Assembly (NCBI RefSeq): GCF_006542665.1
Contig: NZ_AP019735.1
Span: forward strand, 2,914,001 to 2,978,000
DNA from: Alistipes communis
Lineage (GTDB): Bacteria; Bacteroidota; Bacteroidia; Bacteroidales; Rikenellaceae
Direction: 5' to 3'
DNA: 64,000 nucleotides
In this document: piece by piece, positions 34,129-42,879 of the stretch
How positions within the stretch are numbered: the first letter of the stretch is position 1
How the letters are laid out: every line of letters starts with the position of its first letter
The notes under the pieces: generated by a model
Database searches by the model: none
What the model saw: the letters and a program-made list of their open reading frames with translations, nothing else
What the model was told of the DNA's origin: nothing
Translations under genes and position numbers: made by a program

Positions 34129-37100
34129 TTATATAACAGTATACTTTATATCATTGTCTTCGAAGAACGACACCAATTCCTGCGTAAGGCTCACCTTGTA
34201 ACTCTTCGAAAAGAGATTGAGCGACACCTGTGCCTGCCGGTCGTAAACGTTCAGCCGCAGCAGGGTATTGCCCTTCGCCTCCTTGACCGAACGGCCCATC
34301 CGTGCGATCAGGTCGCGCGTGATCTCCTCGACGGCCAGCTGCACGTGCACCTCCTTGACGGCCTCCTGCAACTCCGACAGCTGCATCATCGACGTGATGC
34401 GGAATTCCAGCTCCTGGTCGTTGTAGGGGCGCGGCTGTACCCGTCCCCGGATAAAGAGGAAATAGTCGCTGAAAAGGTATTTGCGGAAATTCTCGTAATC
34501 CTTGCCGAAAAGCGCGAACTCGTGCGTGCCGTTGTAATCCTCCAGCTTGAACTTTCCCCACGGCTTTCCGGTCTTGGTCGTCAAGTTCTGCACCGCAACG
34601 ACCATGCCTGCCACGGCGATCTCCTTGCCCTTCAACTCGTCGAGGTGATCCAGGTCGCCCACCTGCGTCTTGCACATGTTGCGGATGATCACCTTGTAGT
34701 CGTCGAGCGGATGGGCCGAGAGATAGAGTCCGATCACCTCGCGTTCCTTGTTGAGCTTTTCGAGCTGCGACCACTCGGCGCAGGCGGGAATCACCGGCGG
34801 CGTGATGTCGGTCGTTCCGGTATCGCCGCCGAAGAGGCTCTGCTGGGCGTTGTTCTTCTCGCTCTGATAACGCTGTCCGTAACGCATCAGCTGCTCGATA
34901 TAGGTCACGCCGTTGTTGTCGCGCTGATCGACACCGAAAAACTTACAGCGGCTGAATCCCGAAATCGAATCGTACCCTCCGGCATAGGCGATATTTTCCA
35001 GGCACTTGCGGTTCACGAGCGAATAGTCGACCCGTTCGATGAAGTCGTAAATGTCCTTGAAGCGCCCGTTCTTCGTCCGTTCGGCGATGATGCTCTCCAC
35101 GGCCGCTTCGCCGACACCCTTGATCGCCGCCAGCCCGAAGCGCACGTCGCCCTGCTTGTTGGCCGAGAATTGCAGCATCGACTCGTTGATGTCGGGGCCG
35201 AGCACATTGATGCCCATACGCTTGCACTCGTTCATGTAGATCGTCAGCTGCTCGACGTTCGTCAGGTTTCGGCTCAGCACCGCCGCCATGTACTCCGAGG
35301 GGTAGTTGGCTTTGAGGTAGGCCGTCTGGAAAGCCACCCACGAATAGCAGGTAGCATGCGATTTGTTGAAGGCATAGGAGGCGAACTTCTCCCAGTCGCC
35401 CCAGATCTTTTCGAGCACTTTCGGGTCGTGGCCGTTGGCCTGTCCGCCCTTGATGAACTTGGGCTTCAAGGCGTCCAGCTTGTCTTTGAGCTTCTTGCCC
35501 ATCGCCTTGCGCAACGTGTCGGACTCGCCGCGCGTGAAGTTGGCCAGCAGACGCGACAACAACATGACCTGCTCCTGGTAGACCGTCACGCCGTAGGTGT
35601 CTTTCAGATACTTCTCCATGACGGGAATATCGTAGACGATCGGACTGCGGCCGTGCTTGCGGGCGATGAAATCCGGGATATAATCCATCGGGCCGGGCCG
35701 ATAGAGCGCGTTCATGGCGATCAGATCCTCGAAGGTCGACGGCTGCAACTCGCGCAGGTATTTCTGCATTCCGGGGGACTCGAACTGGAACGTCCCGACG
35801 GTACGGCCCTCGCAGAAGAGCTTGTAGGTAGCCGGATCGTCGATGATCGAGAAGTCGTCGATATCGATCTTCCTGCCCGTCGTGAGGCGGATGTTCTCCA
35901 CGGCATCCTTGATGATCGACAGAGTCTTCAACCCCAGGAAGTCCATCTTGATAAGTCCCGTATCCTCGATCACCGAACCTTCGTACTGCGTGACGAGCAT
36001 CTTTTGCCCCGTCTCCTTGTCGTCGGCCGTCGAAACGGGTACCCAGTCGGTGATGTCGTCGCGGCAGATGATCGTACCGCAGGCGTGAACACCCGTACCG
36101 CGCACGTTGCCTTCGAGCATCTGGGCATAGCGCATCGTGTCGCGCAGAACGGGGTTGTCCGACTCCGCCGCAGCCTTCAATTCGGGGACATACTCGATTG
36201 CATTCGGCAGGTTGAGCTTCTTGTCGGGAATCTTGTCGGGCACCAGTTTGCAGAGGCGATCGGACTCCGCGAGCAACAACTTCTGCACGCGCGCCACGTC
36301 CTTGATCGCCATCTTGGTGGCCATCGTACCGTAGGTGATGATGTGGGCGACCTTCTCCTTGCCGTACTTCTGCGTCACCCAGTTGAGCACGCGACCGCGG
36401 CCGTCGTCGTCGAAATCGACGTCGATATCGGGCAGCGAGATACGGTCGGGATTCAGGAAACGCTCGAACAGCAGATCGTAGGCGATCGGGTCGATCTGCG
36501 TGATCCCCAGGCAGTAGGCCACGGCCGAACCGGCCGCCGAACCGCGGCCAGGGCCGACCGACACGTCCAGCTCCTCGCGTGCGGCGCGGATGAAGTCCTG
36601 CACGATGAGGAAGTAACCCGGAAAACCCATCGTCTTCATGATGTGCAGCTCGAAATTGAGCCGCTCCTGTTGTTCGTCGGTAAGCTGCTCGCCGTAACGC
36701 TTGCGCGCACCGTCCATCGTCAGCTTGCGCAGGTAATCGGCCTCCAACTTGATGCGGTAGAGCTTGTCGTATCCGCCCAGTTTTTCGATCTTCTTGCGGG
36801 CCTCCTCCTCGCTGAGCACGACGTTGCCGTTCTCGTCCTGCGTGAACTCGTCGAAGAGGTCTTTCTCCGAAAAACGCTGCCGGTAGCCCTCCTCGGTTCC
36901 GAACTCGGCCGGAATTTCGAAGGTAGGCATGATGGGGGAGTGGTCGATGGAATAGGTCTCGACCTGTTCGCAGATTTCAACCGTCGTAGCCATCGCTTCG
37001 GGTACATCGCCGAAGATCGCCGCCATCTCCTCGCGGGTTTTGAGCCACTCCTGCTTGGAGTAGAGCATTCGCTTGGGATCGTCAAGGTCCTTGCCGGTCG

Positions 37101-37944
37101 AGAGGCAGATCAGCCGGTCGTGCGCCTCGGCGTTGTCTTCGTCCACGAAGTGCACGTCGTTGGTACAGACCAGACGGACGCCGTGTTTCGCGGCCAGTCG
37201 GCGCAGATGCTCGTTCACTTTGAGCTGCATCGGATAGGCTTCGTGGTTGGCCCGCTCGACGGTGGCCTTGTGCAGCTGCAATTCGAGGTAATAGTCGTCG
37301 CCGAAGAGTTTTTTGTGCCACAGGATCGCCTCCTCGGCCTTCTGCATGTCGTCGGCCGTAATCGCGCGGGGCACCTCGCCCGCCAGGCAGGCCGAACAGC
37401 AGATCAGCCCCTCGTGGTATTTCTCCAACTCGACGCGGTCGGTACGCGGACGCATGTAGAATCCTTCGGTCCACGCTTTCGACACGATCTTGATGAGATT
37501 GTGATACCCTTTGAGATTCTTGGCCAGCAGGATCAGGTGGTAACCGCTCTGATCGGGTTTTCCCTCCTTGTCCTGCATCCGCCGCCGCGCCACGTAAACC
37601 TCGCTGCCGATGATCGGCTTGAACGCTGCCTTGCGTTTCAGGTCGGCCAGTTCGGCCCGGCAGCGGGCGATCTCCGCCGGATCGGCCGGCGCCTGCGAGC
37701 CGTCGACGAGCGCCGCCAGACGCGCCTCGGCTTCGGCGGCCTGCGCTTTGTATTTTCCCTTGACTTTCTTGACGTAGTTATAAAATTCCTTGATACCGAA
37801 CATGTTGCCGTGATCGGTCAACGCGATGCCCGGCTGTCCGTCCCGCATGGCCTTGTCTACCAGCTTCTGAATGCTGGCCTGGCCGTCGAGAATCGAATAC
37901 TGTGAATGGACGTGCAGATGCACGAAATCGGGAGGGGTTGTCAT
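34129..37944 (-). CDS. dnaE: DNA polymerase III alpha subunit
   Basis: Replicative polymerase, 1271 aa. The PHP domain at the start (FVHLHVHSQYSILDG) is followed by a coiled segment (KAQAAEAEARLAALVDG) and then a second PHP part. The polymerase core has GPGRGSAAGSAVAY and the catalytic PDIDVDFDDDGRGRV. A helix-hairpin-helix/OB part follows (WGKFKLEDYNGTHEFALFG). The PHP metal site is HLHVHSQYS with further His later; whether it is a working exonuclease is unclear. A DnaQ-like exonuclease is encoded at 22692. Expression comes from the repeat array behind its start. Confidence 0.97.
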   Translation of the reverse strand: MTTPPDFVHLHVHSQYSILDGQASIQKLVDKAMRDGQPGIALTDHGNMFGIKEFYNYVKKVKGKYKAQAAEAEARLAALVDGSQAPADPAEIARCRAELADLKRKAAFKPIIGSEVYVARRRMQDKEGKPDQSGYHLILLAKNLKGYHNLIKIVSKAWTEGFYMRPRTDRVELEKYHEGLICCSACLAGEVPRAITADDMQKAEEAILWHKKLFGDDYYLELQLHKATVERANHEAYPMQLKVNEHLRRLAAKHGVRLVCTNDVHFVDEDNAEAHDRLICLSTGKDLDDPKRMLYSKQEWLKTREEMAAIFGDVPEAMATTVEICEQVETYSIDHSPIMPTFEIPAEFGTEEGYRQRFSEKDLFDEFTQDENGNVVLSEEEARKKIEKLGGYDKLYRIKLEADYLRKLTMDGARKRYGEQLTDEQQERLNFELHIMKTMGFPGYFLIVQDFIRAAREELDVSVGPGRGSAAGSAVAYCLGITQIDPIAYDLLFERFLNPDRISLPDIDVDFDDDGRGRVLNWVTQKYGKEKVAHIITYGTMATKMAIKDVARVQKLLLAESDRLCKLVPDKIPDKKLNLPNAIEYVPELKAAAESDNPVLRDTMRYAQMLEGNVRGTGVHACGTIICRDDITDWVPVSTADDKETGQKMLVTQYEGSVIEDTGLIKMDFLGLKTLSIIKDAVENIRLTTGRKIDIDDFSIIDDPATYKLFCEGRTVGTFQFESPGMQKYLRELQPSTFEDLIAMNALYRPGPMDYIPDFIARKHGRSPIVYDIPVMEKYLKDTYGVTVYQEQVMLLSRLLANFTRGESDTLRKAMGKKLKDKLDALKPKFIKGGQANGHDPKVLEKIWGDWEKFASYAFNKSHATCYSWVAFQTAYLKANYPSEYMAAVLSRNLTNVEQLTIYMNECKRMGINVLGPDINESMLQFSANKQGDVRFGLAAIKGVGEAAVESIIAERTKNGRFKDIYDFIERVDYSLVNRKCLENIAYAGGYDSISGFSRCKFFGVDQRDNNGVTYIEQLMRYGQRYQSEKNNAQQSLFGGDTGTTDITPPVIPACAEWSQLEKLNKEREVIGLYLSAHPLDDYKVIIRNMCKTQVGDLDHLDELKGKEIAVAGMVVAVQNLTTKTGKPWGKFKLEDYNGTHEFALFGKDYENFRKYLFSDYFLFIRGRVQPRPYNDQELEFRITSMMQLSELQEAVKEVHVQLAVEEITRDLIARMGRSVKEAKGNTLLRLNVYDRQAQVSLNLFSKSYKVSLTQELVSFFEDNDIKYTVI

Positions 37945-37962
37945 AACGTCGTCTTCTTTTTA

Positions 37963-38260
37963 CCAAAGATACGGTTAAGCCGAGCGCAATGCAAATTTAT
38001 TTGCAATTGCCGAGGCGGAGTATCTTCGGCGTCAGCCAAAGTACGGTTAAGCCGAGCGCAATGCAAATTTATTTGCAATTGCCGAGGCGGAGTATCTTCG
38101 GCGTCAGCCAAAGTACGATTAAGCCGAGCGCAATGCAAATTTATTTGCGATTGCTGAGGCGGAGTATCTTCGGCGTCAGCCAAAGTACGATTAAGCCGAG
38201 CGCAATGCAAACTTTATTCGCATCTTACGGGGCACCGTATCTAAGGCGCAGTCAAAGGTA
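37963..38260 (-). repeat. Tandem promoter-like repeat array, site B (four units)
   Basis: Units start CCAAAG at 37963 (73 bp), 38036 (72), 38108 (72) and 38180 (72, degenerate), ending at TCAAAG 38252. On the minus strand, toward dnaE, the boxes are TATCTTTG (37964-37971), TACTTTG in three copies, one base shorter, and TACCTTTG (38253-38260). Hairpin 1 is CTTCGGC/GCCAAAG (38024-38041); hairpin 2 is at 37986-38010 with an ATTT/AAAT core. The plus strand of each unit has TATCTTCG (38021, 38093, 38165), a box on the opposite strand. Confidence 0.87.
37964..37971 (-). promoter_or_regulatory. -7 box of dnaE in the first repeat unit
   Basis: TATCTTTG on the minus strand, with TTTG 20 bases upstream inside the unit, 19 bases before the dnaE ATG. 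Confidence 0.7.
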
Positions 38261-38349
38261 CGCATTTAATGAAAAAAAGACAACCGTCCGCCAGACGAAT
38301 TATCAACAATCCGTCGACCGCAGCCGCTTACGAATTGTCTGGCAATATT

Positions 38350-38381
38350 TTTGGATTTATCGCCGAAAGAGTTTATCTTTC
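38350..38381 (+). promoter_or_regulatory. Promoter of the DUF2007 gene
   Basis: TTTG (38350-38353), 20 bases, TATCTTTC (38374-38381), 23 bases before the ATG at 38405. Confidence 0.6.
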
Positions 38382-38404
38382 GTGCAACCTAAATCTACGG
38401 AACT

Positions 38405-38638
38405 ATGGATAACAATGAAGAACTGGTGGTAATTCGGGAATACGACTCGATTACCCGGGCCGAAACGGCTAAATCGCTGTTGGAAAGCGAAGGCATCTTC
38501 GCCACGATCCGCAACGAATACATGTCGGCCATCTATCCCGTCGGAACGATGCCGGCCCAGATCGTCGTCCGCGAGGAGGACGCCGAATGGGCGGCGGCCC
38601 TGCTCCGCTCGATGGACGGAGAAGACGCCGCTAAATAA
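38405..38638 (+). CDS. DUF2007 family small protein
   Basis: A 77-residue cytoplasmic protein: MDNNEELVVIREYDSITRAETAKSLLESEGIFATI, the alternating strand-helix-strand start of DUF2007 ('putative signal transducing protein'), then PAQIVVREEDAEWAAALL. The family's function is unknown; some members resemble GlnB-like small sensors. Its last eight bases overlap the convergent aroE 3' end. Confidence 0.85.
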   Translation: MDNNEELVVIREYDSITRAETAKSLLESEGIFATIRNEYMSAIYPVGTMPAQIVVREEDAEWAAALLRSMDGEDAAK

Positions 38639-39371
38639 CGCCGTTCCAGATGCGCCACGACGCCTCGGCCTGCGCTTCGAGCATGGGAAGGCCGTTGAGC
38701 GTGCGCGCTCCCTGCCGCTCGCCGCGCAACAAGAACTGCGTCCGTTCGGGATTATAGACCAGATCGAACAGGTAATGCGCCGCCGTCAGCGCCTCGTAGG
38801 GCAGCAACGGCGCTTCGTCGACATGCGGAAACGTCCCCACCGGCGTAGCGTTGACGATCAGCCGGTGTCCGGCAACGACCTCTGGCCTCAGATCGTCGTA
38901 AAGGAAGTTCCCCCGTGCCGGATCGCGCGAAACGACCGCATAGGGGATTTCCGCCTCCGCGAGCGCATACTGCACCGCCTGCGAAGCTCCGCCGGAGCCC
39001 AGCACCAGCGCCGCTTCGGGAAGATCGTCGCCGAGCAGAAGGCGCAGCGAAAGGCGAACCCCCTCTATGTCGGTATTGAAACCCGTCAACCGCCCGCCGT
39101 CGCGGCGCACGCAATTCACGGCCCCGATCCGTGCGGCCTCTTCCGACACGTCGTCCAGATAGTCGAAAATCCGCTGTTTGTAGGGAATGGTCACATTGAA
39201 TCCCTGCAATTCGGGTTGCGCCCCCAGCAATTCGGGCAACGCCTCGATCGAAGGCAGCTCGTAAAGCGCATAATCGCACCCCGTAATCCCCTCCCTGCGG
39301 AACTTAGCCGCGAAATAACCGGCCGAGAAGGAGTGGCCGAGCGGCCGGCCGATCAACCCGTACCGTTTCAT
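38631..39371 (-). CDS. aroE: Shikimate dehydrogenase
   Basis: NADPH-dependent reduction of 3-dehydroshikimate in aromatic amino-acid synthesis. It has 246 aa from ATG 39371 (MKRYGLIGRPLGHSFSAGYF). GHSFSAGYF has the shikimate-binding Ser pair, NVTIPYKQ carries the catalytic Lys, GFNTDIEG the Asp, LGSGGASQAV the nucleotide loop, and NATPVG the later signature. It is slightly shorter than usual (about 270), in keeping with other Bacteroidetes. The ATG overlaps the DUF368 gene's TGA by four bases; its end overlaps DUF2007 by eight. Confidence 0.94.
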   Translation of the reverse strand: MKRYGLIGRPLGHSFSAGYFAAKFRREGITGCDYALYELPSIEALPELLGAQPELQGFNVTIPYKQRIFDYLDDVSEEAARIGAVNCVRRDGGRLTGFNTDIEGVRLSLRLLLGDDLPEAALVLGSGGASQAVQYALAEAEIPYAVVSRDPARGNFLYDDLRPEVVAGHRLIVNATPVGTFPHVDEAPLLPYEALTAAHYLFDLVYNPERTQFLLRGERQGARTLNGLPMLEAQAEASWRIWNGVI

Positions 39372-40306
39372 GCTTCGCCCTTTTTGGCGGCGATACGATT
39401 GCCGACGTACTCGATTCCCCAAATGAGCAGGAATCCGCAGGCGCAGAGCGCCACAGCCCATCCCACCTGCGCCTCCGTACCGGTCAACTCCGTAAAGGTC
39501 GCAGGCAGCACGTTGCGTTCGACGAGCGGATGCGCCGCGCCGTGACTGTCGAAATAGCTTTCGAGCGTCTCTTTCCACGGCCACACCTTGTTGAGCGATC
39601 CGACCATGAAGCCCATCAGCAGGGAGATCGTCACGTCGTGATAACGCCGCAACAGCCACGACAGCACGTGCGAAAAGCTCACCAATCCGGCGACCGCCCC
39701 CGTCGCGAACAGCGCCAGGATACCGATGTCGAACGACGAAACGGCATTGAGAATAAACTGGTATTTGCCCATCAACAGCAGAATGAACGCACCTGATATG
39801 CCGGGCAGGATCATCGCGCAAATGGCGATAGCACCCGACAGCAGAATGAACCACCACGTTTCGGGCGTCTGCGACGGCGACGCCACCGTAATCCACCACG
39901 CTACCGCGATGCCGCACAACAGCGAAACGACCGATGCGGCATTCCAGCGCGTAACGTCGCGCGCCACCAACAGCGCCGAGGCGACGATCAGTCCGAAAAA
40001 GAAGGCCCAGATTTCAATGGGGTGGTGCTCCAACAGGTAAGTCATCGCCCGCGCCAGCGAAAAGACCGCGACAAGAAGTCCGGCGAAAACCGCCGCCAGG
40101 AAATTTCCGTTGATCTCACGCCAGAACTCCCGCAGACGCAGTGCGGCCAACAGCCGCAGCGACGGGCCGCCCAGTTTTTTGATCGACTCGATCAGTTCCG
40201 TGTAAATACCCGAAATAAAGGCGATCGTACCGCCCGAAACGCCGGGAATCACGTCGGCCATTCCCATAGCGCAACCTTTGAGCGCCAACAATAGATAATT
40301 CGTCAT
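39368..40306 (-). CDS. DUF368 polyprenyl-phosphate translocase-like membrane protein
   Basis: A 312-aa membrane protein with about eight or nine helices. It has MTNYLLLALKGCAMGMADVIPGVSGGTIAFISGIY, where the glycine-rich PGVSGGT loop recurs in a second half as PGISGAFILL; this duplicated motif defines DUF368. Members were recently shown to recycle undecaprenyl phosphate across the membrane, so it probably supports cell-wall synthesis. ATG 40306 is preferred to the one at 40321 (MQADP). It is coupled to aroE by an ATGA overlap. Confidence 0.88.
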   Translation of the reverse strand: MTNYLLLALKGCAMGMADVIPGVSGGTIAFISGIYTELIESIKKLGGPSLRLLAALRLREFWREINGNFLAAVFAGLLVAVFSLARAMTYLLEHHPIEIWAFFFGLIVASALLVARDVTRWNAASVVSLLCGIAVAWWITVASPSQTPETWWFILLSGAIAICAMILPGISGAFILLLMGKYQFILNAVSSFDIGILALFATGAVAGLVSFSHVLSWLLRRYHDVTISLLMGFMVGSLNKVWPWKETLESYFDSHGAAHPLVERNVLPATFTELTGTEAQVGWAVALCACGFLLIWGIEYVGNRIAAKKGEA

Positions 40307-40417
40307 TGGATCTGCTTGCAAATTATGGTTTCGTCCGCAGGAACACGCAGGCCGGAGACCTCACGGGAGCGATCCGACCGAACCTGAACGACGCGCATGC
40401 GGAGGGTTTTCCTTGCG

Positions 40418-40425
40418 CAAAGATA
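40418..40425 (-). promoter_or_regulatory. -7 box of the DUF368-aroE operon
   Basis: TATCTTTG on the minus strand, with a leader of about 105-110 bases before the DUF368 ATG. Confidence 0.6.
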
Positions 40426-40700
40426 ATCGAATTCCGCAATATAACGCCGCCTGCTGGCCGACTTCGAAGTTAATTTATCCTTAATTTTAAGGTTTATCCC
40501 TCTTCACGACGCACGCCGGCCGCTCCGCCCTTCTCCGACGACGGCGAAACGACGCGAGTCCCGGCCGAATGGAGTCCGCCGTGCGGGACGGCAGCATCGC
40601 CCGGCGATGCCGCCGATCAACCGGAAACCGGATTCCGAAGTAAAATCGCGGATAAGCGTGTTCATACCTCGACGCACCGGTCGTTCGAACCCGTCGCACA
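40426..40700. other. Intergenic stretch with no supported gene
   Basis: Between the DUF368 promoter and the PUR terminator. It includes an AT palindrome CCTTAATTTTAAGG and a GC-rich half. A 65-codon minus frame (40504-40701) has no motif or start context and is not accepted. Confidence 0.5.
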
Positions 40701-40731
40701 AAAAAATGTCGTATTATATACGACATTTTTT
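40701..40731 (-). terminator. Terminator of the PUR gene
   Basis: A perfect 13-bp inverted repeat (AAAAAATGTCGTA with TACGACATTTTTT) directly after the stop; both arms give a T-run. Confidence 0.85.
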
Positions 40732-41060
40732 CATTCCGAAACGGGAACTTCCGTTTTCTGCCTTGCGGAGGCTTCGTCCGCCCTTTGACACGCAGCGATA
40801 AAATCCAGCACCTCCCGCAACGTTCTGTCGAAACGGGCGAAATCTTCCTTGTAAAGAAAAATCTTATGCCGGTCGAAAACGACCGAACCATCGGCGACGG
40901 TCGTCTTCCGACTTTCGGTAATCGTCAGGTAATAGTCATTGCCCCGCGTCGCACGAACATCGAAAAAATAGGTTCGGCGACCCGCCTTCACGGCCTTCGT
41001 CAGAATATGTTCGCCGACCTCTTCACTCTCTTTCCGCGGTATATCCGTTCGAGAAAACAT
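40731..41060 (-). CDS. PUR family DNA/RNA-binding protein (DUF3276)
   Basis: A 109-aa protein with the Bacteroidetes PUR-alpha core YFFDVRATRGNDYYLTITESRK and HKIFLYKEDFARFDRTLREVLDFI. PUR proteins bind single-stranded nucleic acids. MFSRTDIPRKESEEVG precedes the fold. It sits 143 bases after a ctp gene and just before a strong terminator, so it may be monocistronic or share the ettA-hisS-ctp series. Confidence 0.92.
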   Translation of the reverse strand: MFSRTDIPRKESEEVGEHILTKAVKAGRRTYFFDVRATRGNDYYLTITESRKTTVADGSVVFDRHKIFLYKEDFARFDRTLREVLDFIAACQRADEASARQKTEVPVSE

Positions 41061-41203
41061 GATCCAGGTGTTATTTAGGTTTCAACTGTCGTAACCCGCG
41101 CCCGCCGGATGCGCGCCGATCGAATTCCGGCGGTTATGTATTGCACGGTAGACGAAAATAATAAAAATATCCGGAATATCCAAACGAATCTTCCGAAATT
41201 CGC

Positions 41204-42793
41204 TTATTTTCTTTTCGAAAGGATATGTTTTCCCTGTTCCGACCATGCCCCGAGCAGTTCGACCGCGCGCCGGAACATCGATCCGTCGGCCGCATTCATC
41301 ACCCGATAGAAGCCTTCGCGCGGGAAAAGCCGCTCGGCGACCAGTGCCTTGATCTGCAATTTCAGGAGCCCGTCCGACTGCGCCGCCTCATCCCCTGCGG
41401 GTTCGATTCCCTGCGCCGCAGCCATCTCCGCCAGTTCGGACATCATTGCGGGCGATACGGCGAATCCGGCATCGAACCGTTCGAAATCGGGATAGCGGGC
41501 CGTCAGCTGCGGCCGTTCCCGGTCCAGATAGCGCAGCACCAGTTCGTTGACTACGCCATGACGCATCAGCGCCAGCCAGTAACCGGTCTGCCCGACGGTA
41601 TCGGCTTCGACCCGAACGTCGGGACGGATGCCGCCTCCGCCATAGACCGGCCGATGCGTGCGCAGGGTCTCGAACTGCGGCGTTTCGGCCGCTACGCTGT
41701 CCGCCTGCACGCCGGTCAGCCGCTCGCGGTGCGCGGCATAATACTCCTCGCGGTGTCCCTTCTCATAGGGTCGCTGAATAACCCGCCCCGAAGGGGTGTG
41801 ATAACGCGCCACCGTGACGCGGATCGCCGAGCCGTCGCCCAACCGGAACTGACGTTGCACCAACCCCTTGCCGAAGCTCGGACGACCGACGACCACCGCC
41901 CGGTCCCAGTCCTGCAACGCCCCGGCGACGATCTCGCTGGCCGAAGCCGAGTTCTCGTCGATGAGCACCACGACCGGCCCGCGGAGAAAAGCGCCGTCGA
42001 CCGGCGCCGTATAGGCGCGGGGCGGCACCGCGCGCCCCTCGGTCGAGACGATCCGGCTGCCGCGCGGCAGGAAGAAGTTGGCCATCGCGACCGCCTGATC
42101 GAGCAGGCCGCCGCCGTTGCCCCGCAGATCGAGGATCAGCGAACGCACGCCCTTCATCCCCTTGAACGCCTCGACGAACTCCTGCATCGTCGTCCGCCCG
42201 AAACGGTTCACCTTGATATACCCCGTCTCCGCATCGACCTTGTAGGCCGCGTCGACCGTATGGAGCGGAATATCGCCGCGCGTCACGGTAAACGCCAACG
42301 GCTCCTTCACGGCATGACGCGACACCTCCAACCTCACCTGCGTGCCCGACGGGCCGCGCAATCGTTTGGGCACCTCGGCCCGGCTCAGCCCGACGGCCCG
42401 CTGCCCGTCGATCCCCACGATCCGGTCGCCCGGCAGCAGTCCCACCTGCGCCGAAGGGCCTCCGGCGATCGTGTTGACGATCACCACCGTGTCGTTCAAC
42501 ACATTGAATTCGATCCCGATACCGCCGAAACTGCCGTCGAAGCTCTCGTCGACGCCCTTCATCTCCTCCTCCGAAAGATAGGCTGAATGGGGATCGAGCC
42601 GCATGAGCATCCCGCGGATCGCCTCCTCGACCAGCGGCGCCGTATCGAGCGAATCGACGTAGGCGGCATCCACATAGCGATAGGCCTGCACGAGTTTCTG
42701 CAACTGCGCGGCCGCCGCATCGTCGAACTGGGCGCGCACGCTCCACGGAGCCGTGCACAACACGCCGACGATCAACGTAATTAGACGTTTCAT
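41204..42793 (-). CDS. C-terminal processing peptidase (S41 family)
   Basis: Periplasmic protease that clips C-termini, often involved in envelope quality control. It has 529 aa from ATG 42793 (MKRLITLIVGVLCTAPWSVRA), a signal peptide. The PDZ domain is about 75-155 (GGIGIEFNVLNDTVVIVN). The peptidase core is visible in YIKVNRFGRTTMQEF, DLRGNGGGLLDQAV, the nucleophile Ser in ENSASASEIVAGAL and Lys in GRPSFGKGLVQ. A C-terminal tail of about 150 residues follows. It lies 86 bases after hisS on the same strand. Confidence 0.93.
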   Translation of the reverse strand: MKRLITLIVGVLCTAPWSVRAQFDDAAAAQLQKLVQAYRYVDAAYVDSLDTAPLVEEAIRGMLMRLDPHSAYLSEEEMKGVDESFDGSFGGIGIEFNVLNDTVVIVNTIAGGPSAQVGLLPGDRIVGIDGQRAVGLSRAEVPKRLRGPSGTQVRLEVSRHAVKEPLAFTVTRGDIPLHTVDAAYKVDAETGYIKVNRFGRTTMQEFVEAFKGMKGVRSLILDLRGNGGGLLDQAVAMANFFLPRGSRIVSTEGRAVPPRAYTAPVDGAFLRGPVVVLIDENSASASEIVAGALQDWDRAVVVGRPSFGKGLVQRQFRLGDGSAIRVTVARYHTPSGRVIQRPYEKGHREEYYAAHRERLTGVQADSVAAETPQFETLRTHRPVYGGGGIRPDVRVEADTVGQTGYWLALMRHGVVNELVLRYLDRERPQLTARYPDFERFDAGFAVSPAMMSELAEMAAAQGIEPAGDEAAQSDGLLKLQIKALVAERLFPREGFYRVMNAADGSMFRRAVELLGAWSEQGKHILSKRK

Positions 42794-42879
42794 AACTCTC
42801 CTTGATTCATACGACGCAACGGAGCCGCGAGGCCGAGCCGAACGCCTCCGCCGCACGACTCCGTTGCAATCCGGTCGTT

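Noticed and set aside
34345..37905. A 1186-codon plus-strand frame
   Set aside because: Antisense shadow of dnaE with no recognisable domain.
37963..38260. CRISPR array
   Set aside because: The whole unit is repeated with no unique spacers, units are 72-73 bp, and no cas gene is in the window.
37941..38432. Frames through the site B repeats that encode repetitive peptides (for example CARLNRTLADAEDTPP)
   Set aside because: They merely translate 72-bp DNA repeats, which are a multiple of three; the same region is better explained by promoter boxes and hairpins. The same applies to 11895-12140 and 49177-49602.
40660..40700. Possible tRNA T-arm (GTTCGAACCC)
   Set aside because: No matching acceptor stem, anticodon arm or CCA-side pairing around it.
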